Source of the DNA: UMGS1279 sp045577695
GTDB lineage: Bacteria; Bacillota; Clostridia; Oscillospirales; Acutalibacteraceae
DNA: 64,000 nucleotides
NCBI GenBank assembly: GCA_045577695.1
Contig: JAZNIW010000001.1
Span: 41,436-105,435 of the forward strand
Direction: 5' to 3'
The translations under genes were made by a program, and so were the position numbers. Shown here piece by piece: positions 56,789 through 64,000 of the stretch. The notes beneath the pieces are model-generated. The model saw only the letters and a list, made by a program, of their open reading frames with translations. It had not been told where the DNA came from and searched no databases. Within the stretch, counting starts at the first letter, position 1, and every line of letters starts with the position of its first letter.

Positions 56789-58885
56789 TTACACCTTGTA
56801 AACTAAATCACCGTAGGTTGGCATCGGCCAATATTTTTTCGCGGTAATTAGTTCCAGCTCGTCGGCGGCGGCCCGCAGATTTTTCATCAGCGGCACGACT
56901 TCATCTTTATAATAGTCTGCACGGGCCTGCAAATTATCAATACTGTCAGCCTTAGCCGTAAAGGTTTCCAGTCGCTCCGTTCGGCGGGACAAATCGCTCG
57001 CCAAAGCACAGAGACGTAAAATCAAGGATTCGTGGGAGGAACAGTCGGCGGACGGAACGACTGATTTCACCTCGCGCACCGTATTACTCAAATCTTTCAT
57101 ATAGGCGTTGACCGCCGGGAAAATATATTTTTTCGCCATACTGATCATCGTGGCCGTTTCAATTCTCATAACCTTACAGTAGTTTTCCAAGTAAATAATA
57201 TAACGCGAATTCAATTCGGTTTTGGAAAAGACCTTATGGCGTGTAAAAAGGTCAATGTTTTTTTGGTCGATGAACTGCGGAAGGGCATCGGGGGTGGTTT
57301 TCAAATTCAGCAGTCCACGGTTTTCGGCGTCTTTTACCCAGGAGTCATCGTATCCGTTGCCATTGAAAATAATACGCTTATGCTCTTTGATGGTACGGCG
57401 AATCAATTTATTTAAGGCGGCATTAAAGTTGGAGCCTTTTTCCGATTCCAGCTCGTCGGCAAAGCTGCCAAGAGCATCGGCAATGGTAGTGTTTAGCACC
57501 ACATTCGGCCCTGAAATGGAAAGGCTGGAGCCGGGCATACGGAACTCAAACTTATTGCCGGTAAAGGCAAAGGGAGAAGTACGGTTCCGGTCGGTGGTAT
57601 CCATTGGGAAACTCGGCAAAACGTCAACCCCGATTTCCATCTGACGTTTTTGGGTGCCGTCATAATTTTCGCCCTTTTCAATGGCTTCTAAAATAGCGGT
57701 GAGTTCATCTCCCAAGAACATTGAAACAATGGCGGGCGGCGCCTCATTGGCACCCAATCGATGGTCGTTGCCGGCGCTGGCCACAGAAGCCCGCAAAATG
57801 CCCTGATATTCGTCTACGGCGCGAATCACAGCACACAGGAAGGTTAAAAATTGTGCGTTTTCTTGCGGCAATTTTCCCGGTTTTAAAAGGTTAACACCGG
57901 TATCGGTCGAAATCGACCAGTTGTTGTGTTTTCCGCTGCCGTTAATTCCTTCAAAGGGTTTTTCGTTCATCAGACAAACCATTCCGTGTCGCTCGGCCAC
58001 GCGTTTCATAATTTCCATAGTCAACTGGTTGTGGTCGGTGGCGGTGTTGGTCGAGGTATAAATGGGGGCCAGTTCGTGCTGAGCGGGGGCGGCCTCGTTG
58101 TGCTCGGTCTTGGCTAAAATGCCCAGTTTCCACAGTTCCTCATCCAAATCGCGCATATAGGCTTTGACGCGGGTTTTAATGGTGCCGAAATAGTGGTCAT
58201 CCAACTCCTGCCCTTTGGGGGGCATAGCTCCGTAAAGGGTGCGACCGCAGTAAATCAAATCGTTTCTCTGGTCGTAATACTTTTTATCCACCAAGAAATA
58301 TTCTTGCTCTGCCCCCACGGTGGTAATGATGTTTTTGACATCCTCGTTGCCGAACAAACGAAGCACCCGCATAGCCTGTTTGTTGATGGCCTCCATCGAA
58401 CGAAGAAGCGGGGTTTTTTTATCCAATGCTTCGCCGCCGTAGGAGCAAAAGGCGGTGGGAATACAAAGGGTTTCATCCTTAATAAAGGCATAGGAAGTCG
58501 GGTCCCACGCAGTGTAGCCTCGTGCCTCAAAGGTGGCGCGCAGACCGCCTGATGGGAAGGAGGAGGCATCCGGTTCTCCTTTGATGAGTTCCTTGCCTGA
58601 AAATTCCATAATCACGCCGCCGTCATCGGTGGGTGTAATAAAACCATCGTGTTTTTCCGCTGTGACACCGGTCATCGGTTGAAACCAATGGGTGTAGTGG
58701 GTAGCACCGTGTTCAATCGCCCAATCTTTCATAGCACTGGCGACGCTACTGGCAATGGCCGAATCCAACGGCTTCCCGTTTTGAATGGTTTTTTTCAGTG
58801 CTTTATAGGTTTCTTTCGGTAATTTTTCGCGCATAGTAGCATCGTTAAACACCAAACTACCGAACATTTCGTTGACGTGACTCAT
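56789..58885 (-). CDS. glnN: Glutamine synthetase type III
   Basis: 698 aa from the ATG at 58885 (GGGAGG ribosome site; a GTG sits directly before it). It makes glutamine from glutamate, ammonia and ATP. The ~700-aa length, VGAEQEYFLVDKKYYDQRND, KTEHNEAAPAQHELAPIYTS, NGSGKHNNWS and NRTSPFAFTGNKFEFRMPGS are those of GlnN (type III), with metal- and substrate-binding Glu/His residues present. The C-terminal ~120 residues are the helical extension typical of this class. It stands alone. Confidence 0.95.
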   Translation of the reverse strand: MSHVNEMFGSLVFNDATMREKLPKETYKALKKTIQNGKPLDSAIASSVASAMKDWAIEHGATHYTHWFQPMTGVTAEKHDGFITPTDDGGVIMEFSGKELIKGEPDASSFPSGGLRATFEARGYTAWDPTSYAFIKDETLCIPTAFCSYGGEALDKKTPLLRSMEAINKQAMRVLRLFGNEDVKNIITTVGAEQEYFLVDKKYYDQRNDLIYCGRTLYGAMPPKGQELDDHYFGTIKTRVKAYMRDLDEELWKLGILAKTEHNEAAPAQHELAPIYTSTNTATDHNQLTMEIMKRVAERHGMVCLMNEKPFEGINGSGKHNNWSISTDTGVNLLKPGKLPQENAQFLTFLCAVIRAVDEYQGILRASVASAGNDHRLGANEAPPAIVSMFLGDELTAILEAIEKGENYDGTQKRQMEIGVDVLPSFPMDTTDRNRTSPFAFTGNKFEFRMPGSSLSISGPNVVLNTTIADALGSFADELESEKGSNFNAALNKLIRRTIKEHKRIIFNGNGYDDSWVKDAENRGLLNLKTTPDALPQFIDQKNIDLFTRHKVFSKTELNSRYIIYLENYCKVMRIETATMISMAKKYIFPAVNAYMKDLSNTVREVKSVVPSADCSSHESLILRLCALASDLSRRTERLETFTAKADSIDNLQARADYYKDEVVPLMKNLRAAADELELITAKKYWPMPTYGDLVYKV

Positions 58886-59314
58886 CACCTTTATAACCTC
58901 CCGTAATGTGGGTTTTATTCATAAAACCGAAAGCGTTGCGACGCTGAAAAAAGCGCGCAACGCCGAGTTTCTCACTGCTAACAGTATACGTGTTTTCGGC
59001 CTTTTTGTCAACCAAGCCTCTTATTTTTCACGAAAAATAAGGGACTTTGCCCATTTTGCTTAATAAAATTAAGTAAAATTCGTATAAAGTTAAGTCGTTT
59101 TGAATGAAAACTTTACACTATTAAAAATTTGGGTTCTTTTTTTGCTAAAACCAAGAGAAAAACAATCGCATAAAATAACAACCTCCTTTCTAAATGGTAT
59201 ATTTGTCTTATGGTAAGTTATATTGTTTTTTTGTGCTATTATATTCACCAAAAAACTGTCCGTAGGGAAATATCGCATCGACCTTCGTCAGCATATCACG
59301 ATCGGAACAAAAAG

Positions 59315-59354
59315 AAAGAGAAGACTCCGGATGAAAATGAGCCTTCTCTTTTTT
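59315..59354 (+). terminator. Hairpin with T-run
   Basis: AAAGAGAAG / CTTCTCTTT around a 20-base loop, followed by TTTT on the plus strand; it could end a small RNA starting near 59240. Confidence 0.5.
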
Positions 59355-59469
59355 GTTGTTAGTGGGATTGGGCTTTTACCCAATGAGACAACGGTAATAC
59401 AAACGTCTTGCCGGTTTGAATGCAATCGTTTATGTGTTAAGATAAAACCTCACGAACGACATTCCCATT

Positions 59470-59690
59470 TTTGGCAACGGGGTTTTCGAGGTTGTTAGCG
59501 CTTATCATATTCCTGCCCTGCCGTAAATGGCAATTGATAACCTGCAAATCAAAGCAGGTGGGTGGCCGCCCCACGGTTTCGCGCTCCCTTCGTCCGAGCA
59601 CGACAACAAACGGTCGTTCGGGAGGTCTGCAAGCCCGCCGCGGGAGAAAGGTCCCCAATAAAAAGGTTGTAGGGTTATAATTTACCACGG
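59470..59690 (-). ncRNA. Candidate 6S-like RNA
   Basis: GC-rich and strongly structured in AT-rich surroundings, without an ORF. The minus strand contains CTCCC...GGGAG enclosing ACGAC/GTCGT, then GTGCTCGGACGAAGGGAGC, GCGAAACC, a CACCC...CACCT stretch and a CCTGC/GCAGG hairpin, followed by a TTATCA/TGATAA stem. The GCTCGG...CACCT-hairpin order resembles the 3' half of 6S RNA. The strand and both ends are guesses. Confidence 0.4.
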
Positions 59691-59728
59691 TCCACGAACA
59701 GGGAAGGAAAAATATTTTGCATTGCGGC

Positions 59729-60031
59729 TTAGTCGGCGTCTATTTCAAAAGCTTCTTGCAAACGGTCGATAAACAGGTCGGCAATGGTGTCGTACTCGTC
59801 ATCGTCGGGAATATCTTCAAAATATTCATCGCCGTTTTCGTCTTCCAGCACCTTAACCAGCACCAATTCACCACTGTCGTCCAGCCGCTCTTTGGGATTG
59901 GAAAAATAGGGGATCATTGCCAGATAACGACCGGTATCGGTTTCAATCGCATCTAAAATTTCGAAAGAATATTCGGCACCCTCGTCGTCGGTTAAGGTAA
60001 CAATATCATTCCCAAAGTTTTTTTCGTCCAT
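59729..60031 (-). CDS. DUF1292 protein
   Basis: 100 aa, AAAAAGGAGAATGACGT. Very acidic; IVTLTDDEGAEYSFEILDAI and DSGELVLVKVLEDENGDEYF are the DUF1292 (YrzB-like) signature. Function is unknown. It is the last gene of a four-gene minus-strand cluster starting with PqqD. Confidence 0.9.
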   Translation of the reverse strand: MDEKNFGNDIVTLTDDEGAEYSFEILDAIETDTGRYLAMIPYFSNPKERLDDSGELVLVKVLEDENGDEYFEDIPDDDEYDTIADLFIDRLQEAFEIDAD

Positions 60032-60034
60032 ACG

Positions 60035-60478
60035 TCATTCTCCTTTTTTTATGGGTCTTTTTTTCGAAAAAACAAACCATTTGCTAAAAACATAATTGAG
60101 CACAATAACCACGAAATTGGTTATCACTTTGGCTGCTGCTCCTTCAATGCCGAACAGGGTGGCTCCGCATCCCAGCGAAACCAACAAAATCGGCAAAAAG
60201 ATTTCCACGACACCCGACAATAAGCGGATCCCAAAAAAGGAAACCGCCTCCCTCACTGTTTGGCGGAGGGAAAAATTTTTGCTTTCGAAAACAAAATATT
60301 TATTGGTGAAAAAGGCAAAAGAAACGGCCACCACCCAAGCTACGGCGTTGGCTGCCGTCATATTCAGCACGTCCCAAACCACCAGCGGCGTATAAACCAA
60401 CCAGTTGACCACTGTAGTGCCAAGACCAAACAGAATATAAAAAAGCAATTCTTTTTGCTTTTTATTGATTTTTATCAT
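60035..60478 (-). CDS. GtrA family membrane protein
   Basis: 147 aa with four membrane helices (LLFYILFGLGTTVVNWLVYT, TAANAVAWVVAVSFAFFTN, FFGIRLLSGVVEIFLPILLV, VITNFVVIVLNYVFSKWFVF). GtrA-like proteins help flip or use polyprenyl-linked sugars for surface glycosylation. Its start overlaps the peptidase stop and DUF1292 follows after 3 bp. Confidence 0.88.
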   Translation of the reverse strand: MIKINKKQKELLFYILFGLGTTVVNWLVYTPLVVWDVLNMTAANAVAWVVAVSFAFFTNKYFVFESKNFSLRQTVREAVSFFGIRLLSGVVEIFLPILLVSLGCGATLFGIEGAAAKVITNFVVIVLNYVFSKWFVFSKKRPIKKGE

Positions 60479-60966
60479 TTTTTATAAAACATCCTTTTGG
60501 CTTTTTTTGCGGCTCGAATCCCCCCGTAATAGAGCCAATGCGCGCCCTTGCGAAGCGAAAAACATCCGCACCAAAGACGAACATACAACCGATAGGACAT
60601 ATCCGAAACCGCAACCCATTTTCCTCGGCGACAAAAGCGGGAAACCACCGCTACGACATCCTTATCGCGAATGCCGTATTCGTTTTCGTAGGTATTGTCT
60701 CCACGCAGGATATATTCTGTGCCGCGATCCGTGGTGCGAATCCCCACCACACGATGCAGAACCACAGTTCCGTTTTGGCGAAGATACAATGGTAGGTCAT
60801 ACTTTTTGAGCGGAAAGGTAGGTTTTACCAATATAATTTCATCCCGTCCGTTTGAAAGCATAGGCTTCATACTGTTTCCGTGCGGGATAAAGGTCGCCTC
60901 TTGTCCGCGAGAAACTACTTCAGAAATAGTGGTAATCAAATCACGCAGGGTGATATTACTCGACAA
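60475..60966 (-). CDS. Signal-peptidase-like S24/S26 protease
   Basis: 163 aa from a TTG at 60966 with GGAGG nine bases before it. HGNSMKPML holds the catalytic Ser; VVLHRVVGI and YILRGDNTYENEYGI follow the S26 pattern, with the Lys base expected in the PLKKYD/RVVG region. No clear membrane anchor is present, unlike housekeeping signal peptidase I. Its start overlaps the PqqD gene. Pairing with PqqD suggests leader removal from a small peptide product. Confidence 0.8.
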   Translation of the reverse strand: MSSNITLRDLITTISEVVSRGQEATFIPHGNSMKPMLSNGRDEIILVKPTFPLKKYDLPLYLRQNGTVVLHRVVGIRTTDRGTEYILRGDNTYENEYGIRDKDVVAVVSRFCRRGKWVAVSDMSYRLYVRLWCGCFSLRKGAHWLYYGGIRAAKKAKRMFYKK

Positions 60967-61219
60967 GGTCTGCTTCCTCCAAACGAGCTAAAAAGCGGTC
61001 AATATCGGCGGCAGCGATTTGCTCATCCACCTCATATTCCGAAAGCATAACCGAAAGCAATTCCTCACGGGTAGCACCGCCCATCAGTTGATCCCACAGA
61101 AAATAACCGGTTTCGTTTAGGGTGATAATACTGTTAAAATCAACCGTTTTATCCCCGGTGGTTACCACCACATAACTGCCGGCAACCGGACGTGCGATAT
61201 ATCCGCTTTTAATTTTCAT
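60956..61219 (-). CDS. PqqD family peptide chaperone
   Basis: 87 aa from MKIKSGYIAR (61219, AGGTGGAAG). VDFNSIITLNETGYFLWDQL, then MLSEYEVDEQIAAADIDRFL is the PqqD/RRE fold that binds leader peptides for modifying enzymes. No radical-SAM or other modifying enzyme lies beside it in this window; it overlaps the S26-like protease gene by 11 bases. Confidence 0.88.
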   Translation of the reverse strand: MKIKSGYIARPVAGSYVVVTTGDKTVDFNSIITLNETGYFLWDQLMGGATREELLSVMLSEYEVDEQIAAADIDRFLARLEEADLVE

Positions 61220-61278
61220 TTTTCTTCCACCTTTTTTTAAAATCAAAACATCGCTTTGCGTTGTCCTTGATGAATACG

Positions 61279-61878
61279 TTATAGCGTTTCAACCGTAATG
61301 GAAAGAATTTTTACCTCGTCAATCGGTTTGTCGTTGGCGCCGGTTTTAACAACCGAAATGGCATCGGCTACCTCCAAACCGCTCATCACTTGGCCGAACA
61401 CGGTGTGTCGAAAATCCAACCAAGGGGTGCCGCCCAACTTTTTATAGTCGGCCGTGACTTCGCGAGGAAAGCCTTGCTCAGCCGTCATTTGTTCCATTTG
61501 TTCCAGCATTGCAGTTGGTGCCTCTTTGGCAACCACAATGAAAAACTGACTGCCGTTGGTGGCCGGACCGGAATTGGCCATCGAAAGGGCGCCGCGCAGA
61601 TTGTGCAGTGCGGGGTCAAACTCATCCGCAAACGGAGCGCCCCAAATGCTTTCTCCCCCCATACCGGTGCCGGTCGGGTCGCCGCCTTGAATCATAAAAT
61701 CCGGAATAACGCGGTGAAAAATAAGTCCGTCATAATATCCGTTTTTGGCATGGGTAACAAAGTTTTCTACGGTTTTGGGTGCCTGTTTCGGGAAAAGTTT
61801 TATGGTGATATCTCCCATCGTGGTTTTCATTGTGGCAACCAAATCACCCGTTTGGCAAGCAGCCGTTTGTAAATTCAT
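61279..61878 (-). CDS. Cyclophilin-type peptidyl-prolyl isomerase
   Basis: 199 aa, AAAGGAGTACGG. FVTHAKNGYYDGLIFHRVIP, then DFMIQGGDPTGTGMGG, SMANSGPATNGSQFFI and HTVFGQVMSGLEV are cyclophilin active-site blocks. It has a short N-terminal extension and no signal peptide, so it works in the cytoplasm as a folding helper. Confidence 0.95.
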   Translation of the reverse strand: MNLQTAACQTGDLVATMKTTMGDITIKLFPKQAPKTVENFVTHAKNGYYDGLIFHRVIPDFMIQGGDPTGTGMGGESIWGAPFADEFDPALHNLRGALSMANSGPATNGSQFFIVVAKEAPTAMLEQMEQMTAEQGFPREVTADYKKLGGTPWLDFRHTVFGQVMSGLEVADAISVVKTGANDKPIDEVKILSITVETL

Positions 61879-61892
61879 AAAACCGTACTCCT

Positions 61893-62315
61893 TTACTGTT
61901 GTTTTAACAAGTTTTTGGTAGAAAATTCAGGCAAGACAACCTCTTTCCGACTGTCAAACGGTTCCCCGTGAATCGAAACGGTGTGCCCGTTGATGCTCAC
62001 CTCATTCTCCTTGGTCCAAGCGGCAATGGCACCTTTGGCGTGGGTTTCCCAATAAATGTTTTTGGTTATGGGTTCTCCGGTTGGGTCAACTGTAATGACC
62101 TCGCCACGGATACCGCAACCAATATTCTTTACCTCTACCTGATATATCTTAAGAGTAGAGTTGCCGTTGGGGGACATAGTCGAATATAAAAATTTACCTT
62201 CCGGCAAATGGTCCAGCCGTAGCCCAAAGGAGGATATGGCAAAACCGATGGTGTTAATGACGGTTACTATCAGCAAGGTTATTACCAACAACAATTCTCC
62301 AATACGATGTTTCAT
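61893..62315 (-). CDS. DUF5412-like membrane-anchored protein
   Basis: 140 aa from MKHRIGELLL (62315, GGGGGG-rich ribosome site). One N-terminal membrane helix (LLLVITLLIVTVINTIGFAI) precedes an outside beta-rich domain: LPEGKFLYSTMSPNGNSTLK, NIYWETHAKGAIAAW, EVSINGHTVSI match DUF5412. Function is unknown. It lies 14 bp upstream of the cyclophilin gene and is probably co-transcribed. Confidence 0.8.
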   Translation of the reverse strand: MKHRIGELLLVITLLIVTVINTIGFAISSFGLRLDHLPEGKFLYSTMSPNGNSTLKIYQVEVKNIGCGIRGEVITVDPTGEPITKNIYWETHAKGAIAAWTKENEVSINGHTVSIHGEPFDSRKEVVLPEFSTKNLLKQQ

Positions 62316-62444
62316 ATTGCCCCCCCTTTTTTTAAAACCAAAAGAATGGTATATACCTTTGTAGTATATCACAAACCACCCGAAAATTCAACCATTTTCA
62401 TTCGGTTTCCCGTACAAGATTTTTAAAAATATCATTTTTAGTGG

Positions 62445-62473
62445 TTGATTCCGTTTTTGGTTTGTGTTATAAT
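62445..62473 (+). promoter_or_regulatory. Promoter of tRNA-Val
   Basis: TTGATT (62445-62450), 17 bases, TATAAT (62468-62473), 19 bases before the tRNA. Confidence 0.8.
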
Positions 62474-62491
62474 GTTTTCCGTACTAGGAAC

Positions 62492-62568
62492 GGAAGCTTA
62501 GCTCAGCTGGTCAGAGTGCCTGCTTCACACGCAGGAGGTCGGCGGTTCGAGCCCGCCAGTTTCCACCA
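62492..62568 (+). tRNA. tRNA-Val(CAC)
   Basis: 77 nt with CCA encoded; acceptor GGAAGCT/AGTTTCC, anticodon arm CCTGC-TTCACAC-GCAGG, T-arm GGCGG-TTCGAGC-CCGCC. Confidence 0.95.
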
Positions 62569-62573
62569 GAAAA

Positions 62574-62637
62574 GGCCTATGTGTCACACCAAACATAGGC
62601 TGCATTACCAACAAACCCACCGAATTTCGGTGGGTTT
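62574..62637 (+). terminator. Two hairpins after tRNA-Val
   Basis: GCCTATGT/AACATAGGC (about 62574-62600) and AAACCCACCGAA/TTTCGGTGGGTTT (62613-62637). Confidence 0.65.
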
Positions 62638-62658
62638 AAGTATTATAGTATAAAATTT

Positions 62659-62707
62659 AAAAAGATTGCAACCTATCTTCTCGCAAGGATGGTTGCAATC
62701 TTTTTTT
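62659..62707 (+). terminator. Strong terminator-like hairpin
   Basis: AAAGATTGCAACC / GGTTGCAATCTTT with a T-rich tail; there is no plus-strand gene other than the tRNA upstream. Bases 62710-62955 hold no gene. Confidence 0.7.
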
Positions 62708-62959
62708 ATTCTTTCTCGTTGCCGATGTCGGTGTCAAATTTTCCGCTGCTTATTGTATCCATTCGGTCTTGCTTTACATACCGTACAAATATTCGATAAC
62801 AGCATAAATCTGTCTTCTATACAATTTTTTCTGATTTTGTTATACCAATTTTCTTTTGTTTTGCCTATTTTTGTTCTGCTTATATAAAATGGCCGCTTTC
62901 TTTCCCTTTGTCCGCGGGATGAAGTTTCTCTAATACTTTGAGGGTGAATTTTAGCCCAA

Positions 62960-63505
62960 CTAAAAATCCTCCATATTTTTACCCAAAAAGCCGGCCGCTA
63001 CGACTGCCAAATTTTTATCGTTTTCACTCGGGGCAGAACCCTTCTCATCCCCTAAAAAAACAACAGCCCCCGCCACATCACCGGCACTTACAATCGGAAC
63101 GGCCACTGCAACGGGTCGAGAAATTCCCTCCAATGCAAAAAAAGGAGCTTTTTCATTTGGATCAGCAACATAGGGACGCCGACCTTCCATAACGTCCTCT
63201 AATGCGGTGGTTACACGGCGCTCCAATACTTCTTTTTTAGGGATGCCGCCGGCTGCAATGCAGTGGTCGCGGTCGCAAATAATTACCGAAAACGGGGCAC
63301 TTTTTACCAAGACTTCACAAAAGGTGGCAGCCGTCTCCGAAAGTTCGCCCATAGGAGAGTACTTTTTAAAAATAACCTCGCCTTCGCGGTCGGTAAAAAT
63401 TTCCAACGGGTCTCCTTCACGAATCCGCATCGTGCGGCGAATTTCTTTCGGAATAACAACCCTGCCTAAATCGTCTATACGTCTTACAATACCTGTTGCT
63501 TTCAT
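62960..63505 (-). CDS. spoVT: Stage V sporulation protein T
   Basis: 181 aa, AGAGGAGATTTATAT. The N-terminal AbrB swapped-hairpin domain reads MKATGIVRRIDDLGRVVIPK, then EIRRTMRIREGDPLEIFTD; the C-terminal GAF-like domain follows (~55-181). SpoVT is a late forespore regulator in Bacilli and Clostridia and shows the host is (or descends from) a spore former. A palindrome lies in its upstream region. Confidence 0.95.
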   Translation of the reverse strand: MKATGIVRRIDDLGRVVIPKEIRRTMRIREGDPLEIFTDREGEVIFKKYSPMGELSETAATFCEVLVKSAPFSVIICDRDHCIAAGGIPKKEVLERRVTTALEDVMEGRRPYVADPNEKAPFFALEGISRPVAVAVPIVSAGDVAGAVVFLGDEKGSAPSENDKNLAVVAAGFLGKNMEDF

Positions 63506-63534
63506 ATATAAATCTCCTCTTTTACAATTTTAAT

Positions 63535-63550
63535 GTGATATTAGTATCAC
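63535..63550. promoter_or_regulatory. Palindrome upstream of spoVT
   Basis: GTGATA-TTAG-TATCAC, 30 bases before the start codon. Its GATACTA on the minus strand is close to the CATACTA -10 of sigma-G promoters, and the palindrome could be an autoregulatory site. Confidence 0.45.
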
Positions 63551-63614
63551 ACTTTTTGTAGAAATTATGAGCAGATTTTCCAAATGTTTTTATTATAAAA
63601 ATTAAGCAAAGGAG

Positions 63615-63645
63615 AAAGGCGATGACACTTACGGTCACCGCCTTT
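63615..63645. terminator. Hairpin after the DUF4870-like gene
   Basis: AAAGGCGATGAC / GTCACCGCCTTT with one mismatch, just past the stop at 63659. Confidence 0.65.
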
Positions 63646-63658
63646 TTGGTTTATAGGA

Positions 63659-64000
63659 TTATTTCAAAATTTTGATTTTTCCGATTATCGGGAGTTCCTT
63701 TGCCTTGCCATTTGCGGCGTTGATAATACCAATGATGGCAAGAATCGCAAAGACAATCGATAACAGGCTAATAATACTGGTGATGAAATACAATCTCCAA
63801 GAAATCGCAAGAATAATTGAATTAAGTATACTTGATGCAATAGACCATGCTACGCAGGCAATCAGAAGAACTAAGCCCTGATTAGCATGGAAGCGGGCAA
63901 ATTTTGAGCCCTTTGCTGCAAACATCGGGATAAAGCACAGCGGGCCGAAGTACGCTAAAATACCCATTGCCTTATTTTGTGATATATCGTTTGCATCGTA
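63659..64000 (-). CDS. DUF4870-like membrane protein, 5' end outside window
   Basis: The frame is open to base 64000 (YDANDISQNKAMGILAYFGP is in frame before the first in-window ATG), so the gene starts to the right. The visible part has ILAYFGPLCFIPMF, KFARFHANQGLVLLIACVAW and further helices, giving about three to four membrane segments and a basic tail (GKIKILK). The HANQG motif is typical of DUF4870/TM2-like small membrane proteins that often begin with a zinc ribbon. Confidence 0.8.
   Translation of the reverse strand, partial: YDANDISQNKAMGILAYFGPLCFIPMFAAKGSKFARFHANQGLVLLIACVAWSIASSILNSIILAISWRLYFITSIISLLSIVFAILAIIGIINAANGKAKELPIIGKIKILK

Larger units (their letters stand above)
58889..59728. 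other. 840-bp gene-free region
   Basis: No supportable gene. It holds the upstream region of glnN, an AT-rich stretch, a hairpin with a T-run at 59315-59354 and a GC-rich structured block at about 59470-59690 annotated separately as a candidate RNA. Confidence 0.6.

Overview
The window looks like a chromosomal segment of an anaerobic, spore-forming, low-GC Clostridia species (Oscillospiraceae/Ruminococcaceae-like, probably from gut or rumen). The support is a SpoVT gene, a type III glutamine synthetase, a flavodiiron protein with rubredoxin and ferritin, class-typical AGGAGG ribosome sites and near-consensus TTGACA/TATAAT promoters. The left 36 kb is AT-rich accessory DNA made of defence and mobile genes. 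The right 27 kb is ordinary core chromosome with a higher GC look.

Region 1 (1-13.5 kb) is a defence island. It opens with the cut-off end of a multi-gene system: a fragment, a 290-aa protein, a DUF6339-like protein, and a 1096-aa zinc-ribbon protein carrying RNA-polymerase-alpha-CTD-like and sigma-region-4-like segments. Facing it is a one-chain restriction-modification enzyme (m5C methyltransferase fused to an NgoFVII-type PLD nuclease with a B3-like domain) and its Xre controller, divergent from an HNH nuclease across a promoter region with a 21-bp-spaced direct repeat. Next come a small protein, a peptide deformylase, and a tight operon of a membrane-anchored P-loop (STAND/NACHT-like) NTPase, a 125-aa protein, a protein with an N-terminal FVTNSSSTNF motif, and a radical-SAM-type protein with an unusual cysteine spacing.

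Region 2 (13.6-17.9 kb) is the integrase end of a first integrative element: a DUF6809 protein, a CAP-domain lipoprotein, a roughly 530-nt untranslated transcription unit that looks like a large structured RNA, a replication-type HTH protein, an excisionase-like protein and a tyrosine integrase that stops 43 bp before the 3' half of a tRNA-Ser(CGA).

Region 3 (17.88-36.33 kb) is a second integrative element that has split that tRNA-Ser(CGA) gene inside its anticodon arm. The 3' half is at 17834-17891 and the 5' half at 36320-36360, sharing a 10-bp core. The element carries a different, complete tRNA-Ser(CGA) next to its integrase, apparently as a replacement, and has GGAGAGAAC arm-type repeats at both ends. 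Its cargo is a minus-strand operon (a BcgI-like nuclease-methylase fusion with a specificity subunit, a DUF5655 nuclease-like protein, an unknown membrane-tagged protein, a DGQHR/TIR-like fusion and a TPR-HEPN protein), a Fic protein, an ATPase, and RepA-like, MobC-like and ParB-like maintenance genes.

Region 4 (36.4-64 kb) is core chromosome: a lipoprotein with a degenerate SGNH fold, tRNA-Pro(CGG), a four-helix-bundle gene flanked by arrays of small palindromes, a MarR-controlled operon (MarR, DegV, membrane protein, condensation-type acyltransferase, DUF6320), an ECF S component, GuaB, a TtcA-like enzyme, a cell-wall amidase with a GHL10-like domain beside a GHL10 lipoprotein, a ZIP transporter, rubredoxin, ferritin, flavodiiron protein, GlnN, a candidate 6S-like RNA, DUF1292/GtrA/S26 peptidase/PqqD, cyclophilin, DUF5412, tRNA-Val(CAC), SpoVT and a membrane protein cut off by the right edge.
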